Positions 53,851-62,097 of a stretch of DNA of 64,000 nucleotides are shown here, piece after piece. The notes under the pieces were generated by a model. The model worked only from the letters and a program-made list of their open reading frames with translations. It was not told the origin of the DNA and did not search any database. The position numbers and the translations under genes are program-made. This stretch comes from Nocardioides sp. Root682 (GTDB lineage Bacteria > Actinomycetota > Actinomycetes > Propionibacteriales > Nocardioidaceae). Every line of letters starts with the position of its first letter. Within the stretch, counting starts at the first letter, position 1. The stretch is taken from assembly GCF_001427795.1 (NCBI RefSeq), contig NZ_LMHJ01000005.1, positions 43,194 to 107,193 on the forward strand, read 5' to 3'.

Positions 53851-55857
53851 ATGTCAGCAACGATCGAGCAGCCCGCGCCCGCAGCGTCTCGTCATGCGCT
53901 TCCCGACCCGGGGGAGCGGGTCCCGACGATCTCGTGGCCCGTGGTCGGCATCTTCTTCGGTGCCATCGCGACCTTCGCCTTCTCGACGTGGGCCGCGTTG
54001 ACCGACGTCCTTCCGGTCCCGGTCACCGTGCTGCTCAGTGCGGCCGCGATCTTCGTGCTCTTCACGGTGCTGCACGACGCGGCGCACTACTCGGTGAGCA
54101 CGCACCGCTGGGTGAACGTGGCCTTCGGTCGGGTCGCGATGCTCTTCGTCTCGCCGCTGATCTCGTTCAAGTCGTTCGCGTTCATCCACATCGAGCACCA
54201 CCGCAACACCAACGACGACGACAACGACCCCGACCACTTCGTCAGCGGTGCCCCGATGTGGCAGCTTCCCCTGCGGTTCCCGTTGATGGACATCCCGTAC
54301 CTGGGCTTCCTGGTGCGCAACGTACGGCGCCGTCCCCGCGCCGAGGTCCTGGAGACCGTGTTCCTGATGACGGCCACCGTCGCGGTGATCGTCGCCTGCG
54401 CACTCACCGGCCACCTGTGGACCTTCGCGGTGCTGTACCTGATCCCCGAGCGGATCGGCATGTTCGTGCTGGCCTGGTGGTTCGACTGGTTGCCGCACCA
54501 CGACCTCGAGGACACCCAGCAGGAGAACCGCTACCGCGCCACCCGCAACCGCGTCGGCTCCGAGTGGATCCTCACGCCGCTGCTCCTCTCGCAGAACTAT
54601 CACCTGGTCCACCACCTGCACCCCTCGATCCCGTTCCACCGGTACGTCGCCACGTGGCGCCGCAACGAGGAGGCCTACCTCGAGCGGGATGCCGCGATCG
54701 GCACCGTCTTCGGCCAGCAGCTCGATGCCGACGAGTACCGCGACTGGAAGCAGCTCAACGGCAAACTGGCCCGGCTGCTCCCGGTCCGGATGCCGAAGCG
54801 GTCCTCCGCCCGCGCCGCGGTCTTCCACTCCGTGCCTGTGGCCAGCGTCGACCGGCTGACCGACGACAGCGTGCTGATCCGCTTCGACGTGCCCGTTGAC
54901 CTGCGCGACGAGTTCTCCTTCGAGCCGGGCCAGCACGTCACCGTCCGGACCGACCTCGGCGGCGAGGGCGTCCGCCGCAACTACTCCATCTGCTCCTCGG
55001 CCACCTCCGACACCCTCGCGATCGCCGTCAAGCACATCCCCGGCGGTGCGTTCTCGACCTTCGCACTGGAGCAGCTCCGCGCCGGCGACAGCCTGGAGCT
55101 GATGACGCCGACCGGGTCGTTCGGCACCGCACTCGACCCGCTCGCCACCAAGAACTACGTCGCGCTCGTCGCCGGCAGCGGCATCACTCCGGCGCTCTCG
55201 ATCCTCCAGACCACGCTCGCCGTGGAGACCGAGAGCCGGTTCACCCTCGTCTACGGCAACCGGGACGCGGACAGCACCATGTTCCGCGAGGAGCTCGAGG
55301 TCCTCGAGGCGCGGTACGCCGACCGGCTCCAGGTCATCCACGTCCGCTCCCGCGACCCGCACCACCCCGAGCACCTCCGCGGCCGCGTCGATCGGGCGAG
55401 GCTCGAGCAGCTGCTCGCCTTCGAGGTCGCCGTCCCCGTCGACGAGTGGTTCCTGTGCGGACCGGTCGAGATGGTGACCGACCTCCGTGACCTGCTCCTG
55501 GAGCGCGACACCCGACCCGAACGCGTCCACGTGGAGCTGTTCCACGGCTACCAGAAGCCCAGGGTCGCCGACGACTTCACACCGGCGACGGTCACGGTCA
55601 CCCTGCGCGGCCAGCAACGCGAAGTCCCCCTGGCAGCCGGCGACACGGTCCTGGAGTCCGCGTTGAAGGCCGGCCTCGAGGCGCCGTACGCCTGCCTCGG
55701 TGGAGCGTGCGGCACCTGCAAGGCGAAGGTCCTGCTCGGATCCGTGGCGATGGAACAGAACTTCGCACTGTCGCCGACCGAGGTGGAGGCCGGCCACGTC
55801 CTCACCTGCCAGTCGCACCCGACCAGCGAAGAGGTGCACGTTGACTACGACGCCTGA
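53851..55857 (+). CDS. Fusion of a membrane fatty-acid desaturase/hydroxylase with a flavin/[2Fe-2S] reductase
   Basis: A 668-residue protein. Residues 1-310: membrane di-iron oxygenase of the desaturase/hydroxylase superfamily with hydrophobic stretches at about 28-75 and 170-210. Histidine boxes are H75-DAA-H79, H113-IE-HH117, HH216-217 and H251-LV-HH255. Residues 325-550: ferredoxin-reductase module with R376-NYS (FAD) and GSGITP 442-447 (NAD(P)H). Residues 575-668: plant-type ferredoxin with C615, C620, C623 and C653 (CX4CX2CX29C). The reductase part has the KshB/PaaE domain order. The protein should be self-sufficient: NAD(P)H to FAD to iron-sulfur to di-iron centre. Substrate is unknown (acyl chain, terpenoid or sterol). 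Confidence 0.9.
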   Translation: MSATIEQPAPAASRHALPDPGERVPTISWPVVGIFFGAIATFAFSTWAALTDVLPVPVTVLLSAAAIFVLFTVLHDAAHYSVSTHRWVNVAFGRVAMLFVSPLISFKSFAFIHIEHHRNTNDDDNDPDHFVSGAPMWQLPLRFPLMDIPYLGFLVRNVRRRPRAEVLETVFLMTATVAVIVACALTGHLWTFAVLYLIPERIGMFVLAWWFDWLPHHDLEDTQQENRYRATRNRVGSEWILTPLLLSQNYHLVHHLHPSIPFHRYVATWRRNEEAYLERDAAIGTVFGQQLDADEYRDWKQLNGKLARLLPVRMPKRSSARAAVFHSVPVASVDRLTDDSVLIRFDVPVDLRDEFSFEPGQHVTVRTDLGGEGVRRNYSICSSATSDTLAIAVKHIPGGAFSTFALEQLRAGDSLELMTPTGSFGTALDPLATKNYVALVAGSGITPALSILQTTLAVETESRFTLVYGNRDADSTMFREELEVLEARYADRLQVIHVRSRDPHHPEHLRGRVDRARLEQLLAFEVAVPVDEWFLCGPVEMVTDLRDLLLERDTRPERVHVELFHGYQKPRVADDFTPATVTVTLRGQQREVPLAAGDTVLESALKAGLEAPYACLGGACGTCKAKVLLGSVAMEQNFALSPTEVEAGHVLTCQSHPTSEEVHVDYDA

Positions 55858-56605
55858 CCTGCCCAGCGCCGGGGTGGCCCGACCGGTGCCGCGCTACGCA
55901 TGCCTCGTCCGCGGAGTGCAGCAGCGCCTCGTCCTCGACATGGCCGGGGGACCGCGCATCGTCGCCTTCGCGACGGTGATCAACTTCCAGAAGTGCCTGA
56001 TGTTCCCCTACCTGGGCGCACTCATGTGGTGGTACGACGACCGCACGCCTGCGGCCACGAGCGATGCAGCCTGGATCTACCTGGCCCTGCACGGCTCGTA
56101 CGGACTGGTCTGGTACCTCAAGGACAAGACGTTCCCGGACCATGGTTGGCAACACCGGCTCACCGTGCCGGGAGCCGTCAACTCGATCCTGCTCGTCCTG
56201 GGCTGGTACTGGCTGTTCGGGTGGTTGCTGGTCTCCGGTCGTGGAGGCGACTACCCGATCGCGGACAGGCCGTGGTTCGCCGTGTGCATCACGCTGGTCG
56301 TGCTCGGCTCCGTGGTGATGATCGCGGCCGACGCGCAGAAGTACTTCACGCTGCGGGTGCAGCGCGGACTGATCACCGACGGCATGTTCCGCTTCGTACG
56401 GCATCCGAACTACACCGGCGAGATGATGATCTACCTCGGCTTCGCCCTGCTGGTCTGGCACTGGCTGCCGTTCGTCGTTCTGGCGTGGGTGTGGTTCGGG
56501 CTCTTCACGGCGAACATGCTGGCCAAGGAAGCGAGCATGAGCAGGTACCCCGAGTGGGCGGCCTACGAGTCCCGCACCCGACGGGTCATCCCGTTCGTCC
56601 TCTGA
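55841..56605 (+). CDS. Membrane methyltransferase/reductase of the ICMT/DUF1295 type
   Basis: A 254-residue membrane protein with about five helices and the ICMT-like C-terminal block GMFRFVRHPNYTGEM followed by PEWAAYESRTRRVIPFVL, which in isoprenylcysteine methyltransferases and steroid-5-alpha-reductase-like proteins binds cofactor near the membrane face. I place the start at TTG 55841 because GAAGAGG lies seven bases before it; it overlaps the fusion gene by 17 bases. GTG 55874 is an alternative. It is co-transcribed with the hydroxylase fusion and may modify the same lipid; methyltransferase versus reductase is not decided. Confidence 0.75.
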   Translation: MTTTPDLPSAGVARPVPRYACLVRGVQQRLVLDMAGGPRIVAFATVINFQKCLMFPYLGALMWWYDDRTPAATSDAAWIYLALHGSYGLVWYLKDKTFPDHGWQHRLTVPGAVNSILLVLGWYWLFGWLLVSGRGGDYPIADRPWFAVCITLVVLGSVVMIAADAQKYFTLRVQRGLITDGMFRFVRHPNYTGEMMIYLGFALLVWHWLPFVVLAWVWFGLFTANMLAKEASMSRYPEWAAYESRTRRVIPFVL

Positions 56606-56719
56606 CCCGTTTCCACTACTTGGCAGTCTGGTTCTAGATCTGGAGGAGATGACCCTCATACGGTTCTTTCACTGTCGCGGTGCCTGACCCGACGTGTCCC
56701 GAACCAGGAGCAGCAGACG

Positions 56720-57508
56720 ATGTCCCATCTGACCCACCACCTCGACGGCAACGTTGCCGTGCTCACCATCGAGCACCCGCCCCAGAACCGCATCGGTGAC
56801 CAGATGGTGACCGAGCTGGCCGAGTCGCTCGACGCGATCGAGCGCGCTGGCGCCAGGGCAGTGGTCCTGCGCGCCGAGGGTCCCGACTTCTGCTTCGGAG
56901 GCGACATCAGGACCTGGCCGGACCTGGCCAACCACGAGCTCCGCGCGGCGTTCACCCGGTACCTCGACGTCTTCAACCGCCTGGAGCAGCTGCCGATGCC
57001 GGTGATCGCGGCCGTCCAGGGCATGTGCCTGGGAGGCGGGTTCGAGCTGGCGCTGCGGGCGGACATCATCCTTGCCGGGGAGTCCGCGCACTTCGGCCAC
57101 CCGGAGCAGGGCATCGCGATCACGACCATCATGGGCGGCATCCATCGCGTCGCCGAGCGAGCCGGCCGGGGCCGTGCGATCGAGTGGGCGCTGACCTCGG
57201 AACGGGTCCCTGCCCAGGCGATGGCAGACGCCGGCGTGGTCAACCGCGTGGTCGCCGACGACCTCCTGATGAAGGAGGCGCTGGAGCTGGCCGAAAAGTT
57301 CGCGCACGGTCCGACCAGGGCCCACGCCGCACACAAGGCGCTCCTGCGCACGTGGTCCGTCGGCGGTGTCGCGGCCGCGGACCAGGCCATGTTCGACATC
57401 TCGATGCCACTCTTCGAGAGCGACGACGCACAGATGGCCATGTGTCTGGCCGTGGAGGCGATGGCCGCAGGTCGTCCGCGTCCCGAGCTGGAGTTCCAGG
57501 GCCGCTGA
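56720..57508 (+). CDS. Enoyl-CoA hydratase/isomerase (crotonase) family protein
   Basis: A 262-residue crotonase-fold enzyme. E109 (GGGFELALRADI) and E129 (FGHPEQGI) are twenty residues apart as in rat enoyl-CoA hydratase (E144, E164), so hydratase activity is likely. Oxyanion hole from FGGD and CLGGG. It stands alone: 114 bases after the ICMT-like gene and convergent with an SDR, with a ribosome site (AGGAGCAGCAGACG) before ATG. It makes (3S)-hydroxyacyl-CoA, unlike the MaoC hydratases elsewhere in the window. Confidence 0.88.
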   Translation: MSHLTHHLDGNVAVLTIEHPPQNRIGDQMVTELAESLDAIERAGARAVVLRAEGPDFCFGGDIRTWPDLANHELRAAFTRYLDVFNRLEQLPMPVIAAVQGMCLGGGFELALRADIILAGESAHFGHPEQGIAITTIMGGIHRVAERAGRGRAIEWALTSERVPAQAMADAGVVNRVVADDLLMKEALELAEKFAHGPTRAHAAHKALLRTWSVGGVAAADQAMFDISMPLFESDDAQMAMCLAVEAMAAGRPRPELEFQGR

Positions 57509-57528
57509 GGACGCTCCGGCCGCTGACG

Positions 57529-58356
57529 TCAGTCGGCCAGCCGGTTGAGCTTGCGGATCTGCCTGTCGAACGCACGCCACGGCACCAGGCGCCGCAGGAC
57601 GCTCACCCGCGATGCCATGGAGCCCGCCGGGTAGCGCACCCGGGGCCTTGCGGCAGTGGCAGCGGTGACGATCACCTTCGCCACCACAGCGGGGTCGTCC
57701 GCCTTCCGCATGGCCGTGCTGATGACGTCGCGGATGACGGCGCGCTGGTCGGCGTATGCGGGGAGGGGGGAGTCGGACCACACCGTGTTGTCCTCGAACC
57801 CGGTGCTGGTGTAGCCCGGTTCGACCAGCAGCACCCGTACACCGTGCTCGCGGACCTCGTGGTCAACGGATTCGGAGTAGCCCTCCACCGCGTGCTTCGT
57901 CGCGGCGTAGACGGCCATGAACGGCGCCGGGATGAAGCCCAGCACGGAGGACACGTTGATGATGCGGCCGGCGCCCTGCGCCCGCATGTGCGGCAGAACC
58001 GCTGTCGTCATCCGGATGGTGCCGAAGACGTTCGTCTCGAACGCCGCCCTGGTCTGGCTGATCGAGTTCTCCTCGGCAGCCCCAGCCGTGCCTGCGCCAG
58101 CGTTGTTGACGAGCACATCGATTCGCCCGAACCGCTGGAGCACCTCGGAGACCACGGCGTCGACCGAATCGTCCCGGGTGACGTCGAGGTCGAAGAAGGT
58201 CACCCCGTCGGTCGGTACGGCGTTCTCGGCATTCCTGCTCGTACCGGCCACGGCGAACCCCGCGTCGGCCAGCGCTCGCGCGGTCGCGCGGCCGATCCCG
58301 GAGGAAGCCCCGGTGACCAGGGCGACGGGACGGTCCGAGCGAGGGGTGTGTGGCAT
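57529..58356 (-). CDS. Short-chain dehydrogenase
   Basis: A 275-residue SDR with GASSGIG, NNAG and catalytic S137, Y150, K154. The subgroup (oxidoreductases with EPGYTSTGF after the catalytic Lys and a basic C-terminus) resembles retinol/ketoreductase-like SDRs of unknown substrate. It is divergent from a TetR gene, with one copy of the 25-nt repeated element between them (58421-58445), and is probably controlled by that TetR. The longer upstream frame runs through the TetR gene and is rejected. Confidence 0.85.
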   Translation of the reverse strand: MPHTPRSDRPVALVTGASSGIGRATARALADAGFAVAGTSRNAENAVPTDGVTFFDLDVTRDDSVDAVVSEVLQRFGRIDVLVNNAGAGTAGAAEENSISQTRAAFETNVFGTIRMTTAVLPHMRAQGAGRIINVSSVLGFIPAPFMAVYAATKHAVEGYSESVDHEVREHGVRVLLVEPGYTSTGFEDNTVWSDSPLPAYADQRAVIRDVISTAMRKADDPAVVAKVIVTAATAARPRVRYPAGSMASRVSVLRRLVPWRAFDRQIRKLNRLAD

Positions 58357-58420
58357 GGCAACAATCCTGCGGGCCGCGTCGATCCTCGACCAGCGGTACG
58401 GCGGTTCGAGGCACAGGTGT

Positions 58421-58445
58421 CCCATGGACAGGCGCGATTGTTCTA
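58421..58445 (+). promoter_or_regulatory. Repeated 25-nt element, copy 1 (before the TetR gene)
   Basis: The element shares GGCGCGATYGTTCTA and a preceding CCCAYGG with 59061-59085; 21 of 25 positions are identical by hand count. This copy lies 26 bases before the TetR start and between it and the divergent SDR. Same orientation as the copy before the second mce operon. Confidence 0.55.
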
Positions 58446-58470
58446 CGGCGCCCCGCCGCGACTTCCTAGC

Positions 58471-59010
58471 GTGAGCGAGATGCCGAAGCACGAGCCCACG
58501 AGGGAACTCCTGGTCGCGCACGCCACCCAGCTCCTCGAGGAGGTCGGGCTCGCGGGCTTCACCGCCCGAGAGGTCGCCCGAAGGGTGGGCGTGTCGCCCG
58601 CGGCTCCCTTCCGGCACTTCCCGGGCCGCGATGCGTTGCTGGCCGAGGTGGCCGCCAGCGGGCACAGAGCGCTGCGGCAGCTCCTGGTGGCCGTGGTGCC
58701 GCAGCTCGAGGCCACCCGGAACGACCTGGTCGTCAGCCGCGCGATGGAGTACGTCGCTTTCGCCCGGGAGCGCCCCGGGATCTTCGAGCTGATGTTCAGG
58801 AGCGACATGGTCCACGGCGACTGCCTTGCGGCGTTCGTGCTCCTGCTGGACGGCGCGGTCGAAGAGCCACTGCACGAGGCCACGCCTCAGGAGATCAGCG
58901 TCCTGGCGGGGATCCACGGACTCGCGGTGCTTGCCAGTCAGGGCGTCCTCGGACCTGTGTCCCGCGAGCATCTCCGGCGCATCCTGGAGCGCAATCTCGC
59001 CGATCGCTGA
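58471..59010 (+). CDS. TetR-family regulator, probable controller of the second mce operon
   Basis: A 179-residue TetR protein: helix-turn-helix about residues 31-52 (TAREVARRVGVSPAAPFRHFP region) and a short helical C-terminal domain. The start is GTG 58471, or ATG 58480 three codons later. A 25-nt element precedes it and recurs 26 bases... upstream-equivalent position before the mce genes that follow, so autoregulation and control of mce are likely (inference). It lies 145 bases before the first yrbE gene on the same strand. Confidence 0.82.
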   Translation: MSEMPKHEPTRELLVAHATQLLEEVGLAGFTAREVARRVGVSPAAPFRHFPGRDALLAEVAASGHRALRQLLVAVVPQLEATRNDLVVSRAMEYVAFARERPGIFELMFRSDMVHGDCLAAFVLLLDGAVEEPLHEATPQEISVLAGIHGLAVLASQGVLGPVSREHLRRILERNLADR

Positions 59011-59060
59011 CGTGGCCCGGGAGCGTGCCGGACGGTCCGGCACGCCACTGGCGCGGCGGT

Positions 59061-59085
59061 CCCACGGCAAGGCGCGATCGTTCTA
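59061..59085 (+). promoter_or_regulatory. Repeated 25-nt element, copy 2 (before the second mce operon)
   Basis: Second copy of the element at 58421-58445, in the 145-base gap before the yrbE gene (70 bases from the first in-frame ATG). Key shared core GGCGCGATYGTTCTA at 59071-59085. Probably a TetR-type operator or part of a co-regulated promoter. Confidence 0.55.
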
Positions 59086-59155
59086 GAGACGCCGGTCACA
59101 CCGTTCCTACTGTGGAACGGCCGAGGGCGAGGGCGGCGCGAACGGGAAAGAGCCG

Positions 59156-60103
59156 ATGAAGTCACCACAGAGACTCACCGCTGACCGAAAGGCCGGGACG
59201 ACCATGTCACGAGCTGCTGGCGGACTGTCTCCGGAGGTGTGGGCGGCCGTCAATGATCCGAAGAACCAGGGACCGCATCGTCGGGGGCCCGATGGCATGA
59301 GCCCCGACGCTCGGCGGGTCGCTCGCGAAGCCGTGCGGTCATCGATGCCGTTCAAGACCTTCTCGACCTTCGGCGACTTCTACGGCTTCGTCGGCACCGT
59401 CTTCGTCCAGATGTTCACGCGACGGTTCCGCTTCCGGGAGTTCGTCTCGCAGGCGTGGTTCATCACCACTGTCTCCTTCGCGCCCGCGCTCCTCGTTGCC
59501 GTCCCGTTCTGCGTCGTCATCGTCTTCCAGATCAACCAGATCCTGATCCAGATCGGTGCGGTCGACCTCGCCGGCGCCGGGGCGGGGGTGGCCGTGGTCC
59601 GTGAGATCGGCCCGATCGTCAGCGTCCTGGTCGTGGCCGGTGCGGGCGCGACGGCGATCTGTGCCGACCTGGGCTCGCGCAAGATCCGCGAAGAGATCGA
59701 CGCCCTGGTCACGCTCGGCATCGATCCGATCGAACGACTCGTGGTGCCGAGGGTCGTGGCATCCACGGTCGTCGCCGTGGCCCTCAACGGCATGGTGACC
59801 GTGGTCGGCCTGCTCGGTGGGTACTTCTTCTCCGTCGTCCTCCAGGGCGCCACCCCCGGGCTGTACCTCGCCGACCTCACGCTCCTCATCGGTCTCCCCG
59901 ACTTCCTCGCCTCCGAGATCAAGGCGGCTGTCTTCGGTCTGCTTGCTGGTCTGACCGCGTGCTATCTGGGGCTCAACGCCAAGGGTGGGCCCAAGGGCGT
60001 GGGCGAGGCCGTGAACCAGACGGTGGTGTTCGCGTTCATGTTGCTCTTCGCCGCCAACAGCGTCATCACGGCCTTGTTCTTCCAGATCAAGTCGGGTGCC
60101 TGA
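59156..60103 (+). CDS. yrbEA: YrbE/MlaE-family permease subunit A of the second Mce importer
   Basis: An MlaE-type permease with the coupling block ADLGSRKIREEIDALVTLGI and several membrane helices. From ATG 59156 it has 315 residues, about fifty more than the homologue at 26495. The extra N-terminus (residues 1-63) is polar, with Pro/Gly/Arg-rich stretches. ATGs at 59204 and 59297 would shorten it; 59156 follows GGGAAAGAG and 59204 follows GGCCGGGACG, so the start is unsettled. It is the first gene of the operon and forms the permease with the next gene. Confidence 0.88.
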   Translation: MKSPQRLTADRKAGTTMSRAAGGLSPEVWAAVNDPKNQGPHRRGPDGMSPDARRVAREAVRSSMPFKTFSTFGDFYGFVGTVFVQMFTRRFRFREFVSQAWFITTVSFAPALLVAVPFCVVIVFQINQILIQIGAVDLAGAGAGVAVVREIGPIVSVLVVAGAGATAICADLGSRKIREEIDALVTLGIDPIERLVVPRVVASTVVAVALNGMVTVVGLLGGYFFSVVLQGATPGLYLADLTLLIGLPDFLASEIKAAVFGLLAGLTACYLGLNAKGGPKGVGEAVNQTVVFAFMLLFAANSVITALFFQIKSGA

Positions 60104-60104
60104 C

Positions 60105-60908
60105 ATGGCGTCCCCCGCGAAGACGCTGCGCGACCTGGGCGATCAGCTCAGCTTCCACGGCAACGCGTACGCCCACGGACCGCGTGCCCTCAGGCACTAT
60201 CCGAAGGAGATCCTCCGACAGCTCGCCGAGGTGTCGCTCGGCTCCGGTGCGCTTGCGCTGATCGGCGGCACCGTCATGGTGATCGGCTTCCTGACCACTG
60301 CTTCGGGGATCGAGGTCGGGCTGCAGGCCTACACGTCCTTCGACAACATCGGCGTGTCCACGCTGTCGGGATTCTTCTCGGCGTACTTCAACACCCGCGA
60401 GGTCGCGCCGATCATCGCCGGCATCGCCCTGACCGCCACGGTGGGCGCGGGATTCACCGCGCAGATCGGTGCGATGCGGGTCTCGGAGGAGATCGACGCG
60501 CTCGAGGTGATGGCGGTCCCGCCGGTGCCCTACCTCGTCACGACCCGGATCATCGCGGGACTGATCGCCGTCGTACCGCTGTTCGCGATCGCGCTGATGA
60601 TGTGCTGGCTCGCGACGTACCTCGTGGTCACGGTCGGGTACGACCAGGCCCCGGGCACCTACCAGCACTACTTCAGCACGTTCCTCATTCCGGGCGACCT
60701 GTTCCTCGCGATGGTGAAGGTGATCCTGATGGCGCTCGTCATCGTCTCGATCTGCTGCTACCACGGCTTCCGCGCCTCCGGCGGCCCCGCTGGCGTGGGC
60801 GAAGCCGTCGGCAAGGCCGTTCGTTCGGCGCTGATCGCGATCATGTTCATCGACCTGATCTTCGCGATCGCTGTCTGGGGTGGACCTTCGGTCCACATCG
60901 CGGGGTGA
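60105..60908 (+). CDS. yrbEB: YrbE/MlaE-family permease subunit B of the second Mce importer
   Basis: A 267-residue MlaE-type permease with FFSAYFNTREVAPIIAG and GAMRVSEEIDALEVMAVPPV, as in the first operon's subunit B. ATG 60105 lies one base after the upstream stop; an in-frame GTG overlapping it is less likely. The conserved SEEIDALEV helix would contact an MceG-type ATPase encoded elsewhere. Confidence 0.92.
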   Translation: MASPAKTLRDLGDQLSFHGNAYAHGPRALRHYPKEILRQLAEVSLGSGALALIGGTVMVIGFLTTASGIEVGLQAYTSFDNIGVSTLSGFFSAYFNTREVAPIIAGIALTATVGAGFTAQIGAMRVSEEIDALEVMAVPPVPYLVTTRIIAGLIAVVPLFAIALMMCWLATYLVVTVGYDQAPGTYQHYFSTFLIPGDLFLAMVKVILMALVIVSICCYHGFRASGGPAGVGEAVGKAVRSALIAIMFIDLIFAIAVWGGPSVHIAG

Positions 60909-60912
60909 CGAG

Positions 60913-62097
60913 ATGACCACAACACACTCCCACCGGATCGACCGCCAGGTCGTGTACGGCTTCCTGTTCATCGCCCTGATCGGACTGGTCATCGCCGGCA
61001 CCATCGCCAAGTACCGCGGCGCCTTCGACGACACCGTCGTGGTCACGGTCGTCTCGGACCGGGCCGGCCTCACCTTGGCCAAGGGGGCACCCATCAAGCT
61101 TCACGGCGTCGAGATCGGGACCGTCGGGGACGTGGACGGCACCGGCGAGACCGTCACGATCCAGCTCAGGATCGACAGCGACGTCGTCGAACGAGTGCCG
61201 GCCGACGTGACGGCGCAGATCGTGCCGCCGACGGCCTTCGGCGCGAAGTACGTCCAGCTCACCGCGGCTGATGACGGGACGGGCGACCGGATCCGGGCGG
61301 GTGCGGTGATCCCGGCCGACAAGGTGACCGTCGAGGTCAACGAGGCCTTCGAGAACCTCACCAAGGTGCTCGACGTGGCCCGGCCGGCAGAGGTCAACGC
61401 AGCGCTGACAGCGGGCGCCGGTGCCCTCGACGAGCGGGGTGCACTGATCGGTGACCTGATCACCCGGACCGATGCGTACCTGGTGTCGTTCAACGCTGCC
61501 CTGCCCACGCTGAGCTCCGACCTTCGCGCCGCGGACGACGTCCTCGACGTGTACGACGCAGCGCGGCCCGACCTGATCGCCACCCTGACCCAGACCGGTG
61601 AGATCTCCGATGCGCTGGTGCGGCAACGCGCTTCGCTCGGCGCGTTCGAGCGGAGCCTCACCAGCTTCAGCGACGAGGCCGATCTCCTGCTCCGCAGCTC
61701 GGAGAAGGGCATCGTCACCTCCCTCACCCTCCTCGAGCCGGTGACGCGCACCCTGGAGCGGTACTCACCCGAGCTGCCCTGTGTCGTGCTCGGCCTCGCC
61801 GCGGTCAACAAGCCGCTGGAGGACGCCGTGGGCGGCACCCGCAACGGCCTGACGACCCAGACCCGGGTGATGCCGGGCCGCTCGCCGTACCGGTACGGCG
61901 AGAACCTGCCCCTCATCGGAGAGGACCGTGGACCCGTCTGCTTCGGCCTTCCGCAGGTGAGTGCCGCCGAGGCCGCCCAGCCGCCGCCCACGCTGCGCAC
62001 CGGGGCCAATCCGTACGTCGGCCCGCAGCCCACGCCCAGCCAGGCGACGCTCGACACCTTGCTGGGGTTGCTCGCCGGGGGAGTGAACCTGCCGTGA
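60913..62097 (+). CDS. mceA: MceA-family protein, second mce operon
   Basis: A 394-residue Mce protein: anchor at about 11-32, MCE domain (SDRAGLTLAKGAPIKLHGVE), long helices and a Pro-rich C-terminus. It is shorter than the first operon's MceA (438). One Cys pair in the C-terminal part (PCVVLG and PVCFGL) may be bridged. The ATG at 60913 is four bases after the permease stop, following GACGAG. It overlaps mceB by four bases. Confidence 0.88.
   Translation: MTTTHSHRIDRQVVYGFLFIALIGLVIAGTIAKYRGAFDDTVVVTVVSDRAGLTLAKGAPIKLHGVEIGTVGDVDGTGETVTIQLRIDSDVVERVPADVTAQIVPPTAFGAKYVQLTAADDGTGDRIRAGAVIPADKVTVEVNEAFENLTKVLDVARPAEVNAALTAGAGALDERGALIGDLITRTDAYLVSFNAALPTLSSDLRAADDVLDVYDAARPDLIATLTQTGEISDALVRQRASLGAFERSLTSFSDEADLLLRSSEKGIVTSLTLLEPVTRTLERYSPELPCVVLGLAAVNKPLEDAVGGTRNGLTTQTRVMPGRSPYRYGENLPLIGEDRGPVCFGLPQVSAAEAAQPPPTLRTGANPYVGPQPTPSQATLDTLLGLLAGGVNLP

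Noticed and set aside
53854..55839. Minus-strand open frame of 661 codons opposite the oxygenase fusion
   Set aside because: High GC keeps antisense frames open; the plus-strand product carries all cofactor motifs while this one has none. The same reasoning applies to 33733-35628 and 27990-29426.
56649..56687. Twelve-codon frame (MTLIRFFHCRGA) after GGAGGAG, upstream of the enoyl-CoA hydratase
   Set aside because: The purine-rich stretch touches the ATG, too close for a ribosome site, and no attenuator hairpin is visible; kept only as a weak leader-peptide idea.
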